From assembly GCA_037693485.1 (NCBI GenBank), contig CM075345.1, forward strand, positions 113,265,501 to 113,329,500: a DNA stretch of 64,000 nt, in the 5' to 3' direction. This DNA is from Kitagawia praeruptora. Its lineage: Eukaryota; Streptophyta; Magnoliopsida; Apiales; Apiaceae. The first letter of the stretch is position 1. Each line of letters opens with the position of its first letter. A program made the translations under genes and the position numbers. Below the pieces are notes generated by a model. That model did no database searches and was not told where the DNA came from. It saw only the letters and a program-made list of their open reading frames with translations. Positions 18,937-30,180 of the stretch are shown in pieces.

Positions 18937-19962
18937 TCAACCATCAATGAATTGCCTTCTCAGACTAAAACAACTAGTCATAACATTCATATTGCATGGC
19001 ATACAGTCAAATTTATCACAAAATGGTGCATCTCTATGTCTTAGAGGCACAGAACAATCATAGAAAGGTTTGGACACACTACCAACAGGTTTCTTGCATG
19101 CATGAGTTAAATGATTGGTACTGAAACAGTTCTGACAAGTTTTCCTAGGGGCATTAGGCATATAAGCATAGTTGTTATCCTTGTTAATCCCTAACTTGCC
19201 ATTTCTGTTCTTTTTCTTCTTAGTCACTTTCTTTTCTGATTCACTCTTCTCAGCTGAAACAAACTTAACAAACTTCTTAGGTCTTGGCCTATCAACTACT
19301 GCCTCCTTGGCTTTTGACTTGACACTCTCACTCTTGGAAGATGCTTGTTGTTCATTTGATTGTGCCTCATCCTCATCATTCAACATTTGTTTGATGAGTA
19401 AGGCATCCTCAACAATTTCAAATGTTGGTTCCTTAAAAATTGGATTTTCAGTCTTTTTCAAAATGTGAGGCAGTTCCTCATGAACAACTGTGTCATCTTC
19501 AATGACAGCATAGCCTTTTCTCTGTTTAAGAGTGTCATAATCAAGTCCAATAGCAGCCTTGGGTTTTGCTTCAATTTTCTCACAGTAGGATTTCACTAGA
19601 CCAGATGATTTCTTGAAAGTTTTTAGTTTGAATTCATTTTCAGCTAGTTCATCCCTAAGAGCCTTTTCAACCTGACTAGCACACAAAACCTTATTCTGCA
19701 GATATTTAACTTCTTTCTTAAGGTTTTCTACTTGCATAGCAGTTAGCTCAAGTTCCTCATTCTTTTTGGTTAACATTTCATTTCTAGTAGACAGTTTAGC
19801 AATCTCTTCATTAGCAGCAGTCATACTAGTATGAATGTTAAACATTTCAACAGATAGTTGTTCAATCATGCATTTATACTCTGAAACAGACATGTCTATA
19901 GTAGTGAGAGATGGTACCTGAGGGTCTGATGGAGATGTGTCATCCTTGGAATTGGCCATCAA
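18937..19962 (-). pseudogene. gag: Gag middle part, coiled coil and knuckle (outer Copia)
   Basis: 341 codons. There is a coiled coil (about 40-115; EEIAKLSTRNEMLTKKNEE), an acidic middle, a basic cluster, and a knuckle CQNCFSTNHLTHAC near 280. The same frame continues upstream into the next gag part without a stop until TAA at 20073-20071, and downstream across a TGA at 18939. The layout matches the second gag part of the inner Copia. Confidence 0.85.
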
Positions 19963-20070
19963 GGCATAATTGCAGAATTCTTGCTCCTCTCCATCACTGT
20001 CAGAATCATCCCAACACTTCCCTTCAGCTATGTAGGCCTTACCTTGTGTCTGCTTTTTCAGAAGGGCCTC

Positions 20071-21222
20071 TTACTTAGCTTCAAGCTCAAGATAATCTCT
20101 ATCCTTCTTTTTAGGCTTCTTGCATTCACTGGCAATATGCCCTAGGTCATTGCATCTATAGCACCTTACAGATGACCTATCCACATGGCTGGTTTTAAAC
20201 TTATTCTTGTTTAGTTTCACAGGTGCCTTGCTTTTGTTGAATAAATGGTTTTGGGTTTTGGGTTTGAAGGGTTGATTCCTTTTGAATCTGATGTTTGGAA
20301 ATTTTCTGGCCATGAAAGCATATGAAGTGTTTTCCATCCCATCTAGTTCTTCAAGAGTGTAAAAATCTTCTTCCTCCTTCTCCTCAACAGGTTCACTTAC
20401 CTCAGGTTCAGTTTCTTCCTCTTCTACTACCTCCTCTATCCTTAACTGACTTGTAGATGCTTCTAGGTCTTGAATGGATTTGTTGACAATCAAGGCACAT
20501 GATGTGTTTACCATTCTGCCTTGATTGGCTTGGATAGCCCTTTTCTGAAGCAACTCAAGCTCATGAGTTTTTAAAACTCCATAGAGCACATCATATGTAA
20601 CTTTGTTCAAATCTCTTTCCCTTAGAGAAATGACCCTTTGCTCTAGATGGTTTGGTGAGGATAGCAGAAACTTCATGTTTAACTCCTTGGTACTGTAAAC
20701 CTTGTCATTCATCTGCAACTCAGTAACTAGCTTGTGAAATCTCTCAAACATCTCAGTAATGCTTTCCTTGGGCTGTGCCATGAAAGCCTCATACTGTGTG
20801 ACCAGTATCTGTTTCTTGTTTTCCTTAACCTCATCAGTTCCTTCACACAACACCTCAATGTGATCCCACATTTCTTTGGCAGATGTACATGATGCAATGT
20901 TTGCAAACATTGACATGTCCATGGAATCAATGATAAGCAACATGAGGTGGCTGTCAAGAGCAACCTTCTCCCTTTCTGATTCTGTCCATTTTGATGGATC
21001 CTTGGCCTCATAAGATCTTGGGATAGTTGTGGTTACAACAGTCTTCTCTGGTATCTCTTGTTGTGGAACAAAAGGACCATTCTTAAGAATCTCAGGATAC
21101 AAAGGATGAGAGGCTTTGATGAACAACATCATCTTTATCTTCCAGAGGTTGTAATTCTCTTTGTCAAACTTAGGGACCTTCACCGTTCCTGTAGTCTTTG
21201 GTGTATTCGAACTCATGATCAT
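20071..21222 (-). pseudogene. gag: Gag N-terminal part (outer Copia)
   Basis: 383 codons from ATG about 25 bp after the primer site. The capsid-type region (YNLWKIKMMLFIKA, LTV-like QILVTQYEAF, SITEMFERF, KFLLSSPNHLEQR) is followed by an acidic stretch and the knuckle CYRCNDLGHIASEC near 357. It ends at TAA (20073-20071), after which the same frame stays open to 18937. The gag is therefore one frame with two point stops. Confidence 0.88.
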
Positions 21223-21247
21223 TTTTCTGTTTTTGAATAAACAGCCC

Positions 21248-21259
21248 GCTCTGATACCA
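21248..21259 (-). other. Primer binding site (outer Copia)
   Basis: On the minus strand TGGTATCAGAGC, two bases after the LTR end, complementary to initiator tRNA-Met. Confidence 0.88.
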
Positions 21260-21261
21260 CT

Positions 21262-22560
21262 TGCTGAGTATTGAATACAATAAAAGAATACAGAGGGGGG
21301 GGTGAATGGATTCTTGAACTTTTCTTTGGCTAGAGTCTATGTAGCAAATAAGTGTTTGTGTGTGCAGAGGTGAAGGTGCGGATAAAGAACAACACAAGAC
21401 ACAATATCACTTTAATCTAATGTATTATTAGATAAAGGTTGCTACAATCTGTGAATACAAATGATAGTATTCTCAGCTTCGTTTTTCTCAAAGAGATACA
21501 ACTTACAACGTATGAAAAACTTGACTCACAAGGTTACAAAGTTAATTACTAAGGAAGTGAGGCTGTATCCTTATAGAACATGGATACACCCTACTTACTA
21601 CAAATAAGGTAGATGAACAAATTACTTTCTAGTCTGTCTATCCTTTTTGAGTAAGTGTCCAAACGGTTACAGATTTGACTTTGCAAAGCCTGTTCAGATC
21701 CACTTCTTTAGCCCCTTGTCTCTTCTGTATCTCTCCAAGCTTCCTTGTAGGCTTTCCAGAGCACGTTACAGATTGTGGTCCATAAAGTGCATTGGCTTGT
21801 TGCAGGTTTCTGACTTGTACAATTTCTTCAGTACTTTGTCTCCAAGAATGTATTCGAGAAGTGACTAAGTAGTTGATTCGAGAACTAGAATTGACTTGAT
21901 CGATAACTCTGAGTTCTCGAACACTGTTATATTGACATATCGAATTACTTCTCGAATAGCTCTTTTCTTCAGGATTCCTTGAGTTGTCGAATAGAACACT
22001 TGACTTGTCGAATCCTTGAGATATCGAATAGCTTTCTGAGTCCTTGAAATATCGAATGTAACTTTGACTTGTTGACTCCTTGAGAACTCGAATACTACTT
22101 TGACTTGTTGACTTTCTGAGTTCTCGAATAGAGTACATAGACATATCGAATCTCTGAGATATCGAATGAGATATCGAACAGTGTATTCAGAGATATCGAA
22201 TAGTGTCTTGAGATATCGAATCCCTGACTTCTCGAATGCTGGACTTATCGAATAGATAAATATACTTCTCGAATTGGTACTTAGGCAAATTCTTCATTTC
22301 TTCAAATCCCAACTGTGATTATTTGACAGTCTTTATCTTCTTGCTTGAGGCATGAAACCTTGGAACTTCTTTCAAGCATTATTCTAGACTCTATAAGTAC
22401 AGTTACACGACTAGGATTTGATGCCTACTACAAGTACAATACAAACAGAAACTCTACAACTAGAGGTTCCCTCAGTTAAGAGGTCATGTAAGTAATGCAA
22501 AGCATTACAAACAATTAGGCTTGTTATTAGATGTATACAGGCATGCCTCTGTAACTAACA
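21262..22560 (-). repeat. 5' LTR of outer Copia
   Basis: 1299 bp, minus-strand TGTTAGTTACAG ... ACTCAGCA. The right border is where a Stowaway MITE breaks off. Between about 21845 and 22280 there are about 20 TCGA words (TATCGAATAG, TCTCGAATAG, GTCGAATAG and variants), spaced 10-35 bp. A G9 run lies at 21295-21303. Confidence 0.85.
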
Positions 22561-22671
22561 TATAGGTCCCATCACTTTATCCACTTTTCATCTAGCTTTA
22601 CTCATTTTTTACTACCTTTTCTTAATTTTCGTGAAAGTCAAACAGGGGCGGTTTTTTTGGGACGGAGGGAG
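22561..22671. mobile_element. Stowaway MITE remnant, cut by outer Copia
   Basis: Ends in GGGACGGAGGGAG next to TA (22672-22673). Its reverse complement is similar over about 100 bp to the complete Stowaway at 23456, up to GACCTAT, where the outer Copia LTR begins. The other half is expected beyond the left window edge. Confidence 0.8.
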
Positions 22672-22767
22672 TAAAATATAACGAACATTGTCGGTTGTTT
22701 ATAAGTTCGAAAGTTATTTATCCTCTAATGAATTGTCCTTTAATAATAATAATAATAATAACAATAA

Positions 22768-23907
22768 TCTATACTATATTATAATAAGAGAAAGTGGGTA
22801 TAATTTGTAGTTTGGTTAACCCCCCATTTTTTGTTATTCCTCAATCACAACCGTTCGATTTTCAACTCAAATAGATCCTGACCGTTAAATACAACAATAC
22901 TAAAAGTTGTTATATGTAGAGATCTAAGGTTCGATTCCCACCAACAATATATTAATTTATATTTAATTCTAATTTATATTTAACAAAAAAAATTATTATA
23001 TACAAAAAATTAAGTTTTGAATTCTTCCGATAACATATTAAAATTCATATTTATAATAATGATGTTAGATACAATAATACTAAAAGTTGTTAGATACAGA
23101 TGTCAAAGATTCGATTCCCGCCAACAACATATTAATTTATATATAATATTAAAAATTGGTATATACAAATATGTAAGAATCAAATTCTTCCGAAAAATAT
23201 TAAAATTAATATTTATAATATTATACTACACTATAAACAAATTATTAAAAATTTAAAGTAACCCGTGCTTTGGGGTATAATTTGTAGTTTGGTTAACTCT
23301 CATTTTTTGTTATTCCCTCGTTTTTGGTTATCCCTCCTTCACAACCATTAGATCTACAACTCAAATACATAATGACCGTTAGATACAACAATACTAAAAG
23401 TAGTTATATACAAATATCTAAGGTTCGATTTCCGCTAACAACATATTAATTTATACTCCCTCCGTCCCAAATTATATGAATCAGTTTGACTTTCACGGAG
23501 ATTAAGAAAATGTAGTAAAAAAGAGTAAAGTTAGTTGAAAAGTGGGTAAAGTGGTGAGACCTATCAATATTTAATAATTGATTTGAGATAGTGGAGGAAG
23601 GTAGTGGGACGTAATAGTGTTTATTTAATAAAACAGTGGAAAAGTAGTAGGTGTAATAGTGAAAAGTAGTGTTAAAAAATAGTAAGTATATTATGTTCAT
23701 TCTTTTTGGGACGTCCTAAAAAGGAAAGAGGTTCACATAAATTGGGACGGAGGGAGTATTTAATAATAAAAATTATTATATACAAAGATATAAGGTTCGA
23801 ATTCTTCCAAAAATATATTATAATTAATATTTATAATATTATATTATACTATAAATAAATTATAAAAAATTAAACGTAACACGTGCTTTGCACGAGCTAT
23901 AAGCTAA
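22768..23907 (+). mobile_element. Helitron-like non-autonomous repeat
   Basis: Starts TCTATACTATATTATAATA after an A and ends in the hairpin CGTGC-TTT-GCACG followed by CTAA and a host T, which are Helitron-type ends. Inside, a block of about 480 bp (GGTATAATTTGTAGTTTGGTTAAC ..., GGTTCGATT(T/C)CC ..., ...CGTGCTTTG) is present twice, so the element is a tandem dimer of related units; 23456-23756 is a later MITE insertion. No Rep/helicase gene. It sits inside an AAT-rich repeat. Confidence 0.55.
23456..23756. mobile_element. Stowaway MITE, complete
   Basis: 301 bp with terminal inverted repeats CTCCCTCCGTCCCAA(A/T)TTAT, flanked by TA on both sides (23454-23455, 23757-23758). Inserted into the Helitron-like repeat. 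No coding capacity. Confidence 0.93.
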
Positions 23908-23908
23908 T

Positions 23909-23910
23909 AA

Positions 23911-23989
<79 letters not shown>
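23909..23989. repeat. AAT microsatellite
   Basis: About 27 uninterrupted ATA/AAT units. A shorter AAT run flanks the other side of the Helitron-like repeat at about 22741-22760. Confidence 0.95.
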
Positions 23990-23990
<1 letters not shown>

Positions 23991-24666
23991 AGAAACAATC
24001 GAATTCGGTCGTTTTAAGCATTTACCAAAAATTCAAAAACCTACTATAATTCTTTTAAATATTACTAGAAATTCAAAAATTTACTGAAAATTTGAATCAC
24101 CCACCTAATATAATAAAATTTGACCCGAAAACAATCGGCTTAAAAAAAAAAGGTTAAAACTTCAAAAAAAAAAAAGTTAATTGAATTGAAATCATCTCCC
24201 CCCCTAAATTGGACAAAAATCATTTTACTACTTTTATTCTTAATTAACATTCACTCAAGTCCATTCATTTTTTCTCAATTTAAGAAAATTGAGTATGTTG
24301 TGGTCAATATGACCAAAAGCAAATATCAAAAAATCAGTCTTTGAGCCCTAATTTTTCTTGCCTGCCGCTTAGCACTCTCTCCCTCTAGTGAAACTCTATC
24401 TTTCTCTTTCTTTTGGCTTAGATCTGTAATTTTTCTTTCTCTCTATCTCTCTCTTGTTGTTATGTATTTGTAGTTGTTTGTGTATACAGATGATTTTGTG
24501 TTAGTTTGATTTTGGTTTGCTTCTTTGTAGTGTATTTCTTTCTCTCTTATTTGGTTTTTATGTTGTAGTGATACCAACCAGCAGGCACAAACAAGCAAAT
24601 GGTTTGTCGTTTTTGTTGATAAATGACCAATACCATAACCAACCAATCATAAATTGTTTGACCTTT
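23990..24666. other. AT-rich intergenic stretch without a gene
   Basis: No supported gene. Contains A-runs, a C/T-rich piece (about 24360-24460) and, near 24590-24660, ACCAATACC / ACCAACCAATCATAAAT words that resemble the CGACCAACC words found right of TRIM-A, so TRIM-A probably inserted into an older repeat. Confidence 0.5.
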
Positions 24667-26138
24667 TGTTGGGATTAATCCAAAGTTGACGTGATCCTAG
24701 CTAGCATTTACAAATCGTGGTTATATTTATTTATTCTGCTATTTAATTAATTTGACACGTAATAGATGGGGAGCAATTGTAGGAATTTATGTTTGAATAA
24801 GTCTGGGGTAAGGCGCGGTGTTAGTAGCGAGTTAGTAGCTACAGAGTCTCCTAGCACGTTGGAAGAGTCGATGGTAGGATTACTGGAGTGTTTGTAGTAG
24901 ATAGTTGCATAGTTTTATGCACCTTAGTTTATTTGCTTATATATATTTGCATTTACTCGTTATTTTTTCAAGGCAATAGAACAACAAGTTCCAGTATATC
25001 CAAAGTTCTACTGTCTGTGTGTGTGTATATACAGTTTATATTAGTGTTTATTTTTCTACATTTGGTATCAGAGCTAGAGGGAGGGGGTTCAAGGCTTAAT
25101 AGCTTTCCCTCCGATCCTTGAGGCATAACAAGGTGGTTGAGGCAGAGAGGCTGCAGAGAGAGGAGGCAAGTTACTGATAGTCGACAGATGATAGGATGGG
25201 TTCTGTCGAAGAAGGAGGTGTTGTTGAGGCGGAATCACAGTAGTGGAGCAACGACAAGGAGTCAAGGATGGGTTGTGTTGTTGCTGTTTGGTGGATGAAT
25301 ATTCTGTATTTGCATATGATGGAGCGATGTATATTATCTTCAGAGAGGATGAAGAGGGTGTGAAGATTGAAAGTCATACGGGCTTGTGAAGAAAAGCCAT
25401 ACGGGCTATGTTGAAAGCCAAACGGGCTTAGCCATACAGGCTTATGTTATGAAGAAAAGCCATACGGGCTCATTGAAAGTGTAGAACGGGTGATATTGTA
25501 GAACGCAACAAAGCAAAACGGGCTTCAAATGTTGTACAATGCAACAAGCCAAATGGGCTAATGAAGGTGTTGAAGAACATTTTTAGGTGATTTGATTACA
25601 CCAAGAGAGATTGTCAAATTGCTGGCTTGGAGGTTCTTCGAATTATTATGAACATACAACGGCGTCTTTGGCTGAGCGGTTTGCAAAGAAAGACAAGAGC
25701 AAAAGGGTTGGCATTCATGCTGGTGTGAATTTTGGACGATGTAAACTTTGGATTAAGGGAGTGATTGTTGGGATTAATCCAAAGTTGACGTGATCCTAGC
25801 TGGCATTTACAAATCGTGGTTATATTTATTTATTATGCTATTTAATTAGTTTGGAATTATAGGAATTTATGTTTGAATAAGTCTGGTGTAAGGCGCCGTG
25901 TTAGTAGCAAGTTAGTAGCTACAGAGTCTCCTAGCACGTTGGAAGAGTCGATGGTAGGATTACTGGAGTGTTTGTAGGAGATAGTTGCATAGTTTTAGGA
26001 ACCTTAGTTTATTTGCTTATATATATTTGCATGTACTCGTTATTTTGTCAAGGCAATAGAACAATAAGTTCCAGTATATCCAAAGTTCTACTGTCTATGT
26101 GTGTATATACAGTTTATATTTATGTTTATTTTTCTACA
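24667..26138 (+). mobile_element. TRIM-A: small gene-free LTR element
   Basis: LTRs 24667-25060 (394 bp) and 25766-26138 (373 bp), both TGTTGGGATTAATCC ... TTTTTCTACA; the second lacks about 20 bp. A tRNA-Met primer site TGGTATCAGAGC lies at 25063-25074 and a purine-rich AAGGGAGTGA before the second LTR. The 705-bp interior has no gag or pol but holds seven copies of an AGCCATACGGGCT-like unit (25371-25560). Flanks CCTTT resemble a target duplication with one extra base on the right. Older than TRIM-B judging from LTR differences. Confidence 0.88.
25371..25560 (+). repeat. AGCCATACGGGCT repeat cluster in TRIM-A
   Basis: Seven units: AGCCATACGGGCT and variants (GTCATACGGGCTT, AGCCAAACGGGCTT, AGCCATACAGGCTT, AGCCAAATGGGCTA). 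Each can pair AGCC with GGCT. Spacing is irregular. The same unit occurs seven times in TRIM-B. Confidence 0.85.
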
Positions 26139-26474
26139 CCCTTTACAACCGAAGGTCGATAGGTAATTGTGTCATCATTCACAACAGATAATTGGTTGGA
26201 TGTACATCATTTATTTGTGACCACATACATGTGACTAAATGTTGGTTGGAAATGATTAGACATTTGCAATCAAAAATTTACGACCGAAATATTTTTAGTT
26301 GGTTGGAAAATGATATGATGAATCCACCATGGCATGTGGCACCAAAGATTACGAAACTGAAAATTTATAACCAACCAACTTTATCAGTCATAAATGATCC
26401 CTATTTACGACCAAATGGTCAAACACACCGAGGTTATAAACGATCGATGTCATTGGTCACTCGAGGGTCACTTC
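26139..26474. other. Fragment of an older repeat with CGACCAAC words
   Basis: No gene. Contains repeated TTTACGACC, ACCAACC and TTGGTTGG words in both orientations. Similar words (ACCAACAGTAGCTATTTACGACC) occur again at 35514-35560, right of the solo LTR, ending CCCTTTTTCTTATTGTGAT. The two pieces look like one old DNA transposon interrupted by TRIM-A and the LTR. Confidence 0.45.
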
Positions 26475-27485
26475 TGATAGTGTTAGTGCCCTTGAGACAA
26501 TGTAGTTGTGATTCTAGGAAAGACTATTTTGTTATAAGATGATTATGTTCTATGGATCGATTATTCTACATTAATTTATTTTGTCCTAATTTACTGCGAT
26601 ATAAATGTAAGAGTAATACATGTCCTTGGAATATAGAACACGTATTCTATATCTTTAAGTATGTGACTTAAAAATGAGATTATATGAATAGTGTTTATAT
26701 TTCTAAATATCCCTAATCGAGCATTATTAATATGGGACAATTATAATGCATAAAGATTAGTATGTTTGTTGACGGATGACCACATCTCATTGATCATAGG
26801 TATATAGTGATACTAAAGTCAAGAACATAGGTGCATGTAATTTTATACATGGCACTGGATTAACCCACAGTGACATTCGACATGTTGATAATGTCATTAA
26901 AAAGACTGACAGTGATAATGGTGTAATGATCCTTAGACTTGAGATCATTATATTTCTATAGGAGGATTAATATACTTTGACTACATTAATAGTTACCTTT
27001 GACCGGGTGATAATAAAAGTGGACATCGGGTATATCATGAGTTGTATGAGAAGTATGAATGATAGATAAACGATTTAACCCTCCTATTATTAGGAGAGAT
27101 ATTATTGGCCTCTTGATTGAGTGAGACTATGAAAATGCATGGCCATGCTCAAATATTGATTTGTTTTAATAGTCTACTCATTGATTAGGGAAACCCGAAT
27201 TAACACTACAAGAAAAATGTGAATAGACATCACACATTAGACATCAGTTACCGATGCCACTGATGTTAAAAGATGTAATAACATCACCCCGTGTTTCTCT
27301 GATGTCTCTGTTATTTTAAGACATCATTTATTTAACAACTGATGTCTAAAACTCGACTAAAAAAAAAAGCACCTCCCACTTCAATTTGTTTCCCCCCTTA
27401 ATCAAAATTTTCCCCCCTTCTACCAAATATTTCCCCCCTTCACCAAATATTTCCCCCCAGCTTTTCAACAAAACAATAAACTAAA

Positions 27486-27764
27486 ACAAAAAACTAAACT
27501 CGTTCTTATGTCTCTATCTCGACTGAAACGACTCTCACTCTCATCTCTCCCTCCTCTCTCTCCACCACCACTCACCTCCGCCACCTCTCACCTCTACTCT
27601 ATCTCTTTCACACTCGAACCCCCGAAGAGCGCGCTCTCTCTCTCTCTCTCTCTCTCTCATAATCGAACCCCCGAAACTCTCTCTCACACACTCAAATCGA
27701 AATCGACTTTTTCGAAGGTAAAAGCTCGAAGGTTCAAAGCTTGAATTAGTTTAATTTGTCAATG
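27486..27764 (+). other. Leader exon candidate of the CACTA element
   Basis: A C/T-rich stretch with a (CT)n run at 27634-27658, ending at AATGG|GTAAGC, a good splice donor. Such a leader typically precedes a chimeric transcript in gene-capturing elements. An open frame from 27508 (Ser/Leu/Pro-rich) follows from the base composition and is probably not a real protein. Confidence 0.4.
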
Positions 27765-28042
27765 GGTAAGCCTAAGCTTGATATGTTCAAACTTACAAGT
27801 TCGATTTATTCGATTTTTTTATAAATTGGGGGTTTAAAATTGAAACCCTAAATTTTAATTTGGGATTAATTTTGTTTATATGTAATTTATGTATTTATGT
27901 ATGTGTATTAATTATTTTATCTATAATTTATGTATATGTGTATGTGTATGTAGTGTAGTTATGTATCTGCAGGTAGTGTCATGAATAAGATTAATTTCTT
28001 TACTTTTGTATTGACATAGTTTGTTCATGTTAAAATATCAGG

Positions 28043-28168
28043 ACTTCAATGATCAGAAGAGACTGGCTACAAGTGGTGCAAATTTTTACAGAGCATACAC
28101 AGTTCAATTTGGATCTTGCAATTTCCGTTACAACTTTACTGGCTGCCAAGATCTTACCAGACAAAAGG
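28043..28168 (+). pseudogene. Captured exon, possibly MAK16 N-terminal region
   Basis: Exon-like piece between ATATCAG and AAAG|GTTAGT. It encodes SCNFRYNFTGCQDLTRQ, which keeps the spacing C...YN.TG of the MAK16 N-terminal cysteine region, but only about five of sixteen residues agree. Identity is uncertain; order before the clear MAK16 exons would fit. Confidence 0.3.
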
Positions 28169-29299
28169 TTAGTACTATATATTTACCACAAGATATTAGA
28201 GAGGATTTATGAAAAATGTACTAATTAGTTTTTTGGCTATTACTGCAGAAATTGCCTTTCATTTCTGATGACCAGTAAACAAGTAGTTTTGAATACTGGT
28301 TTGTAAGTATTTTTAAATTTTTTACTTCCCCTACTTGTTAAAAGTTAGATTATTAGGGACGTAATTTGTAGCTGTTTTAGTTACTCAAGATGATTGTTTC
28401 TGTTGTTTACTTGCTTAAGATGTTCACACATTTATCAATATTTTGTATATTAAAACAATGTGATTCATTTTTACAGGTGATACAACTTAAAATTTAATGG
28501 AAAACGATAATAATAAGAAGAAATATTGTTGGAGAATCATGGTCTTCTACTGCTGTTGATGCTCTCTGCGATAATCTTCTTCTGGTGAGCTGCTGTTTTC
28601 TAGCATAACATTTGTCCAAGGCACCATGTATAATTCCATACAGCATGTGTTAACTATCAAGATCCCGAGGTTGTCATAAACTCTTAATAGTTAACATATC
28701 ATATATGTTTACATACATACATTAACATTAGTGATGTAAGGGGTATCATAGATTATTATGTGATGAAACACTTGGTTCATTTTTACTTGGATTTCTAGAC
28801 TTTCTTGAAGTTTTTCATTAATTTTATTTTATCATCTTCGTATAGTTTTGTGATTGCTACATTTTGGCCGTGATTGACAAAATTAAGTTTGTTGTAATTT
28901 ACTAGTTTCATTGTTTTGAAAAGAGTCTATCAATGTCGCATATAGTTGTAGTCTGTACAGTTACCTTCCGTTCTGCATAAACTTTTTTTGACACGTCTGC
29001 AATGCAATTTCACTGAAGGGATAAGCAGATTTATAAGACTTGATTATATTTCCAATTTTATGCATATTTAATATAAATTGACCAAGTGTTCATTTTCCAT
29101 CTTTTTCTTCAGTACCATACTATGCAAAACGTCTTTCTCATGGCAAGAACATAGTTCATAAACGTAATCACCTGTAATCAAGCTGCTCTTACTATGGCAT
29201 CAGTTTCCGCTAATCAGATGCCCAAGTATGTATATTCCATGTTTTGTCGGCTTCGATCTAATTTACTTGTATTTGCTTATTCTAATCTGTAAAATACAG

Positions 29300-29408
29300 A
29301 TGAGAGTGACATGGGTTAGTGGGGATAATTCACCGCAGCAAGTTCAGTATGGAAATGGAAAATAACAAACATCGATGGTCACCACATTTTCCCAAGATGA
29401 CATGTGCA
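29300..29408 (+). pseudogene. Captured exon of a purple acid phosphatase
   Basis: Between acceptor ATACAG and donor GCA|GTAAGT the frame reads MRVTWVSGDNSPQQVQYGNG, then a TAA, then MVTTFSQDDMC. This is the fibronectin-like N-terminal part of plant purple acid phosphatases (RVTWVSGD..PQ.VQYG). The metal-binding catalytic part is absent. The intact family hydrolyses phosphate esters in the cell wall or vacuole; this piece cannot. Confidence 0.8.
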
Positions 29409-29879
29409 GTAAGTACATTAATATATCTATTCTACATTGCTATAATTTGGACAGATATTAATCGGAACTAAACAATATATATAAAATTATACATGTCAAA
29501 TTAAATCATAGTTGCTTAACATGTGTTGGCTGCCACTGGTCAGACCTGGTAGGCAATGACTCAGATCCTTGACCGGGCTAGTTTGTAATCCATGCTTTTG
29601 ATTATTTTACGGAGATTTTTGGACTTTAGACTTAACATGTAGTCTTCCAGATTTTTAAAAAATGATGCAACAATGTTCCATCCCAGTTTCTTGCAGTGGT
29701 GGAGTGAGTGTTCTTTTTTATGTGGGTTACTTAGTCCCTTATTCCAATACTAGGTATTTCAGGACAAATTCCTTTTTAAGGGGTGAATGAACAGGATGTC
29801 CATGTTTCAAAATGTACTTCTGAGTTATGACACAATTTTGAATTGCATCAAGGTTTTCTCTATTTGTATATGTAGGGAA

Positions 29880-30180
29880 TGTACTTCTGATTTATGATTG
29901 GTTTGGAGATCAAACTGGTGTTTCTCCTACTGGAGCAACATCTCAAGTACCTAGCAGGGGAATTAGATCATTAATTTCCTCAGTTGGACACCCAATACAG
30001 TTTCTAGTCCTAAAGCATGAGCTGACTTTTACTCAATATTTGATGTAATCCGCCAACCAATCAGCACAAAAAGAAACTTCTTCAGGCACCAACATGCGCT
30101 GCTAAATACCATGGCACAACTAGGAGTTTTCTATGCGTGGCGGCATGGGAGAACAAAATCGTGACAGGTTACATTTTTTA
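29880..30180 (+). pseudogene. Exon-like captured fragments of unknown gene(s)
   Basis: Two open pieces: after TATGTAG a frame with YDWFGDQTGVSPTGATSQVP and about 25 further residues, and near 30090-30165 a frame reading AAKYHGTTRSFLCVAAWENK before CAG|GTTACA. Codon-like order and splice-like borders suggest captured exons. I do not recognise the gene. Confidence 0.3.

Larger units (their letters stand above)
13606..22560 (-). mobile_element. Outer Copia: Sirevirus-like element, 5' LTR through pol (continues at 1069-1)
   Basis: On the minus strand, from right to left: LTR 21262-22560, tRNA-Met primer site, gag, protease-integrase, RT, RNase H. The 3' non-coding part and accessory gene follow at 1069-1 beyond the inner Copia insertion; the 3' LTR is outside the window. 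The right border is independently supported because a Stowaway MITE is interrupted there. Pol contains an 1820-bp tandem duplication, and all genes carry in-frame stops, so this copy is dead. Protein similarity to the inner Copia is clear in every domain, but the LTRs are unrelated by eye. Confidence 0.9.

Noticed and set aside
24888..26162. Short frames in TRIM-A LTRs
   Set aside because: LTR sequence; no similarity to known proteins and altered by small indels between LTRs.
27508..27744. Ser/Leu/Pro-rich protein in the CACTA element
   Set aside because: The frame follows from a C/T-rich leader and CT microsatellite; more likely untranslated.
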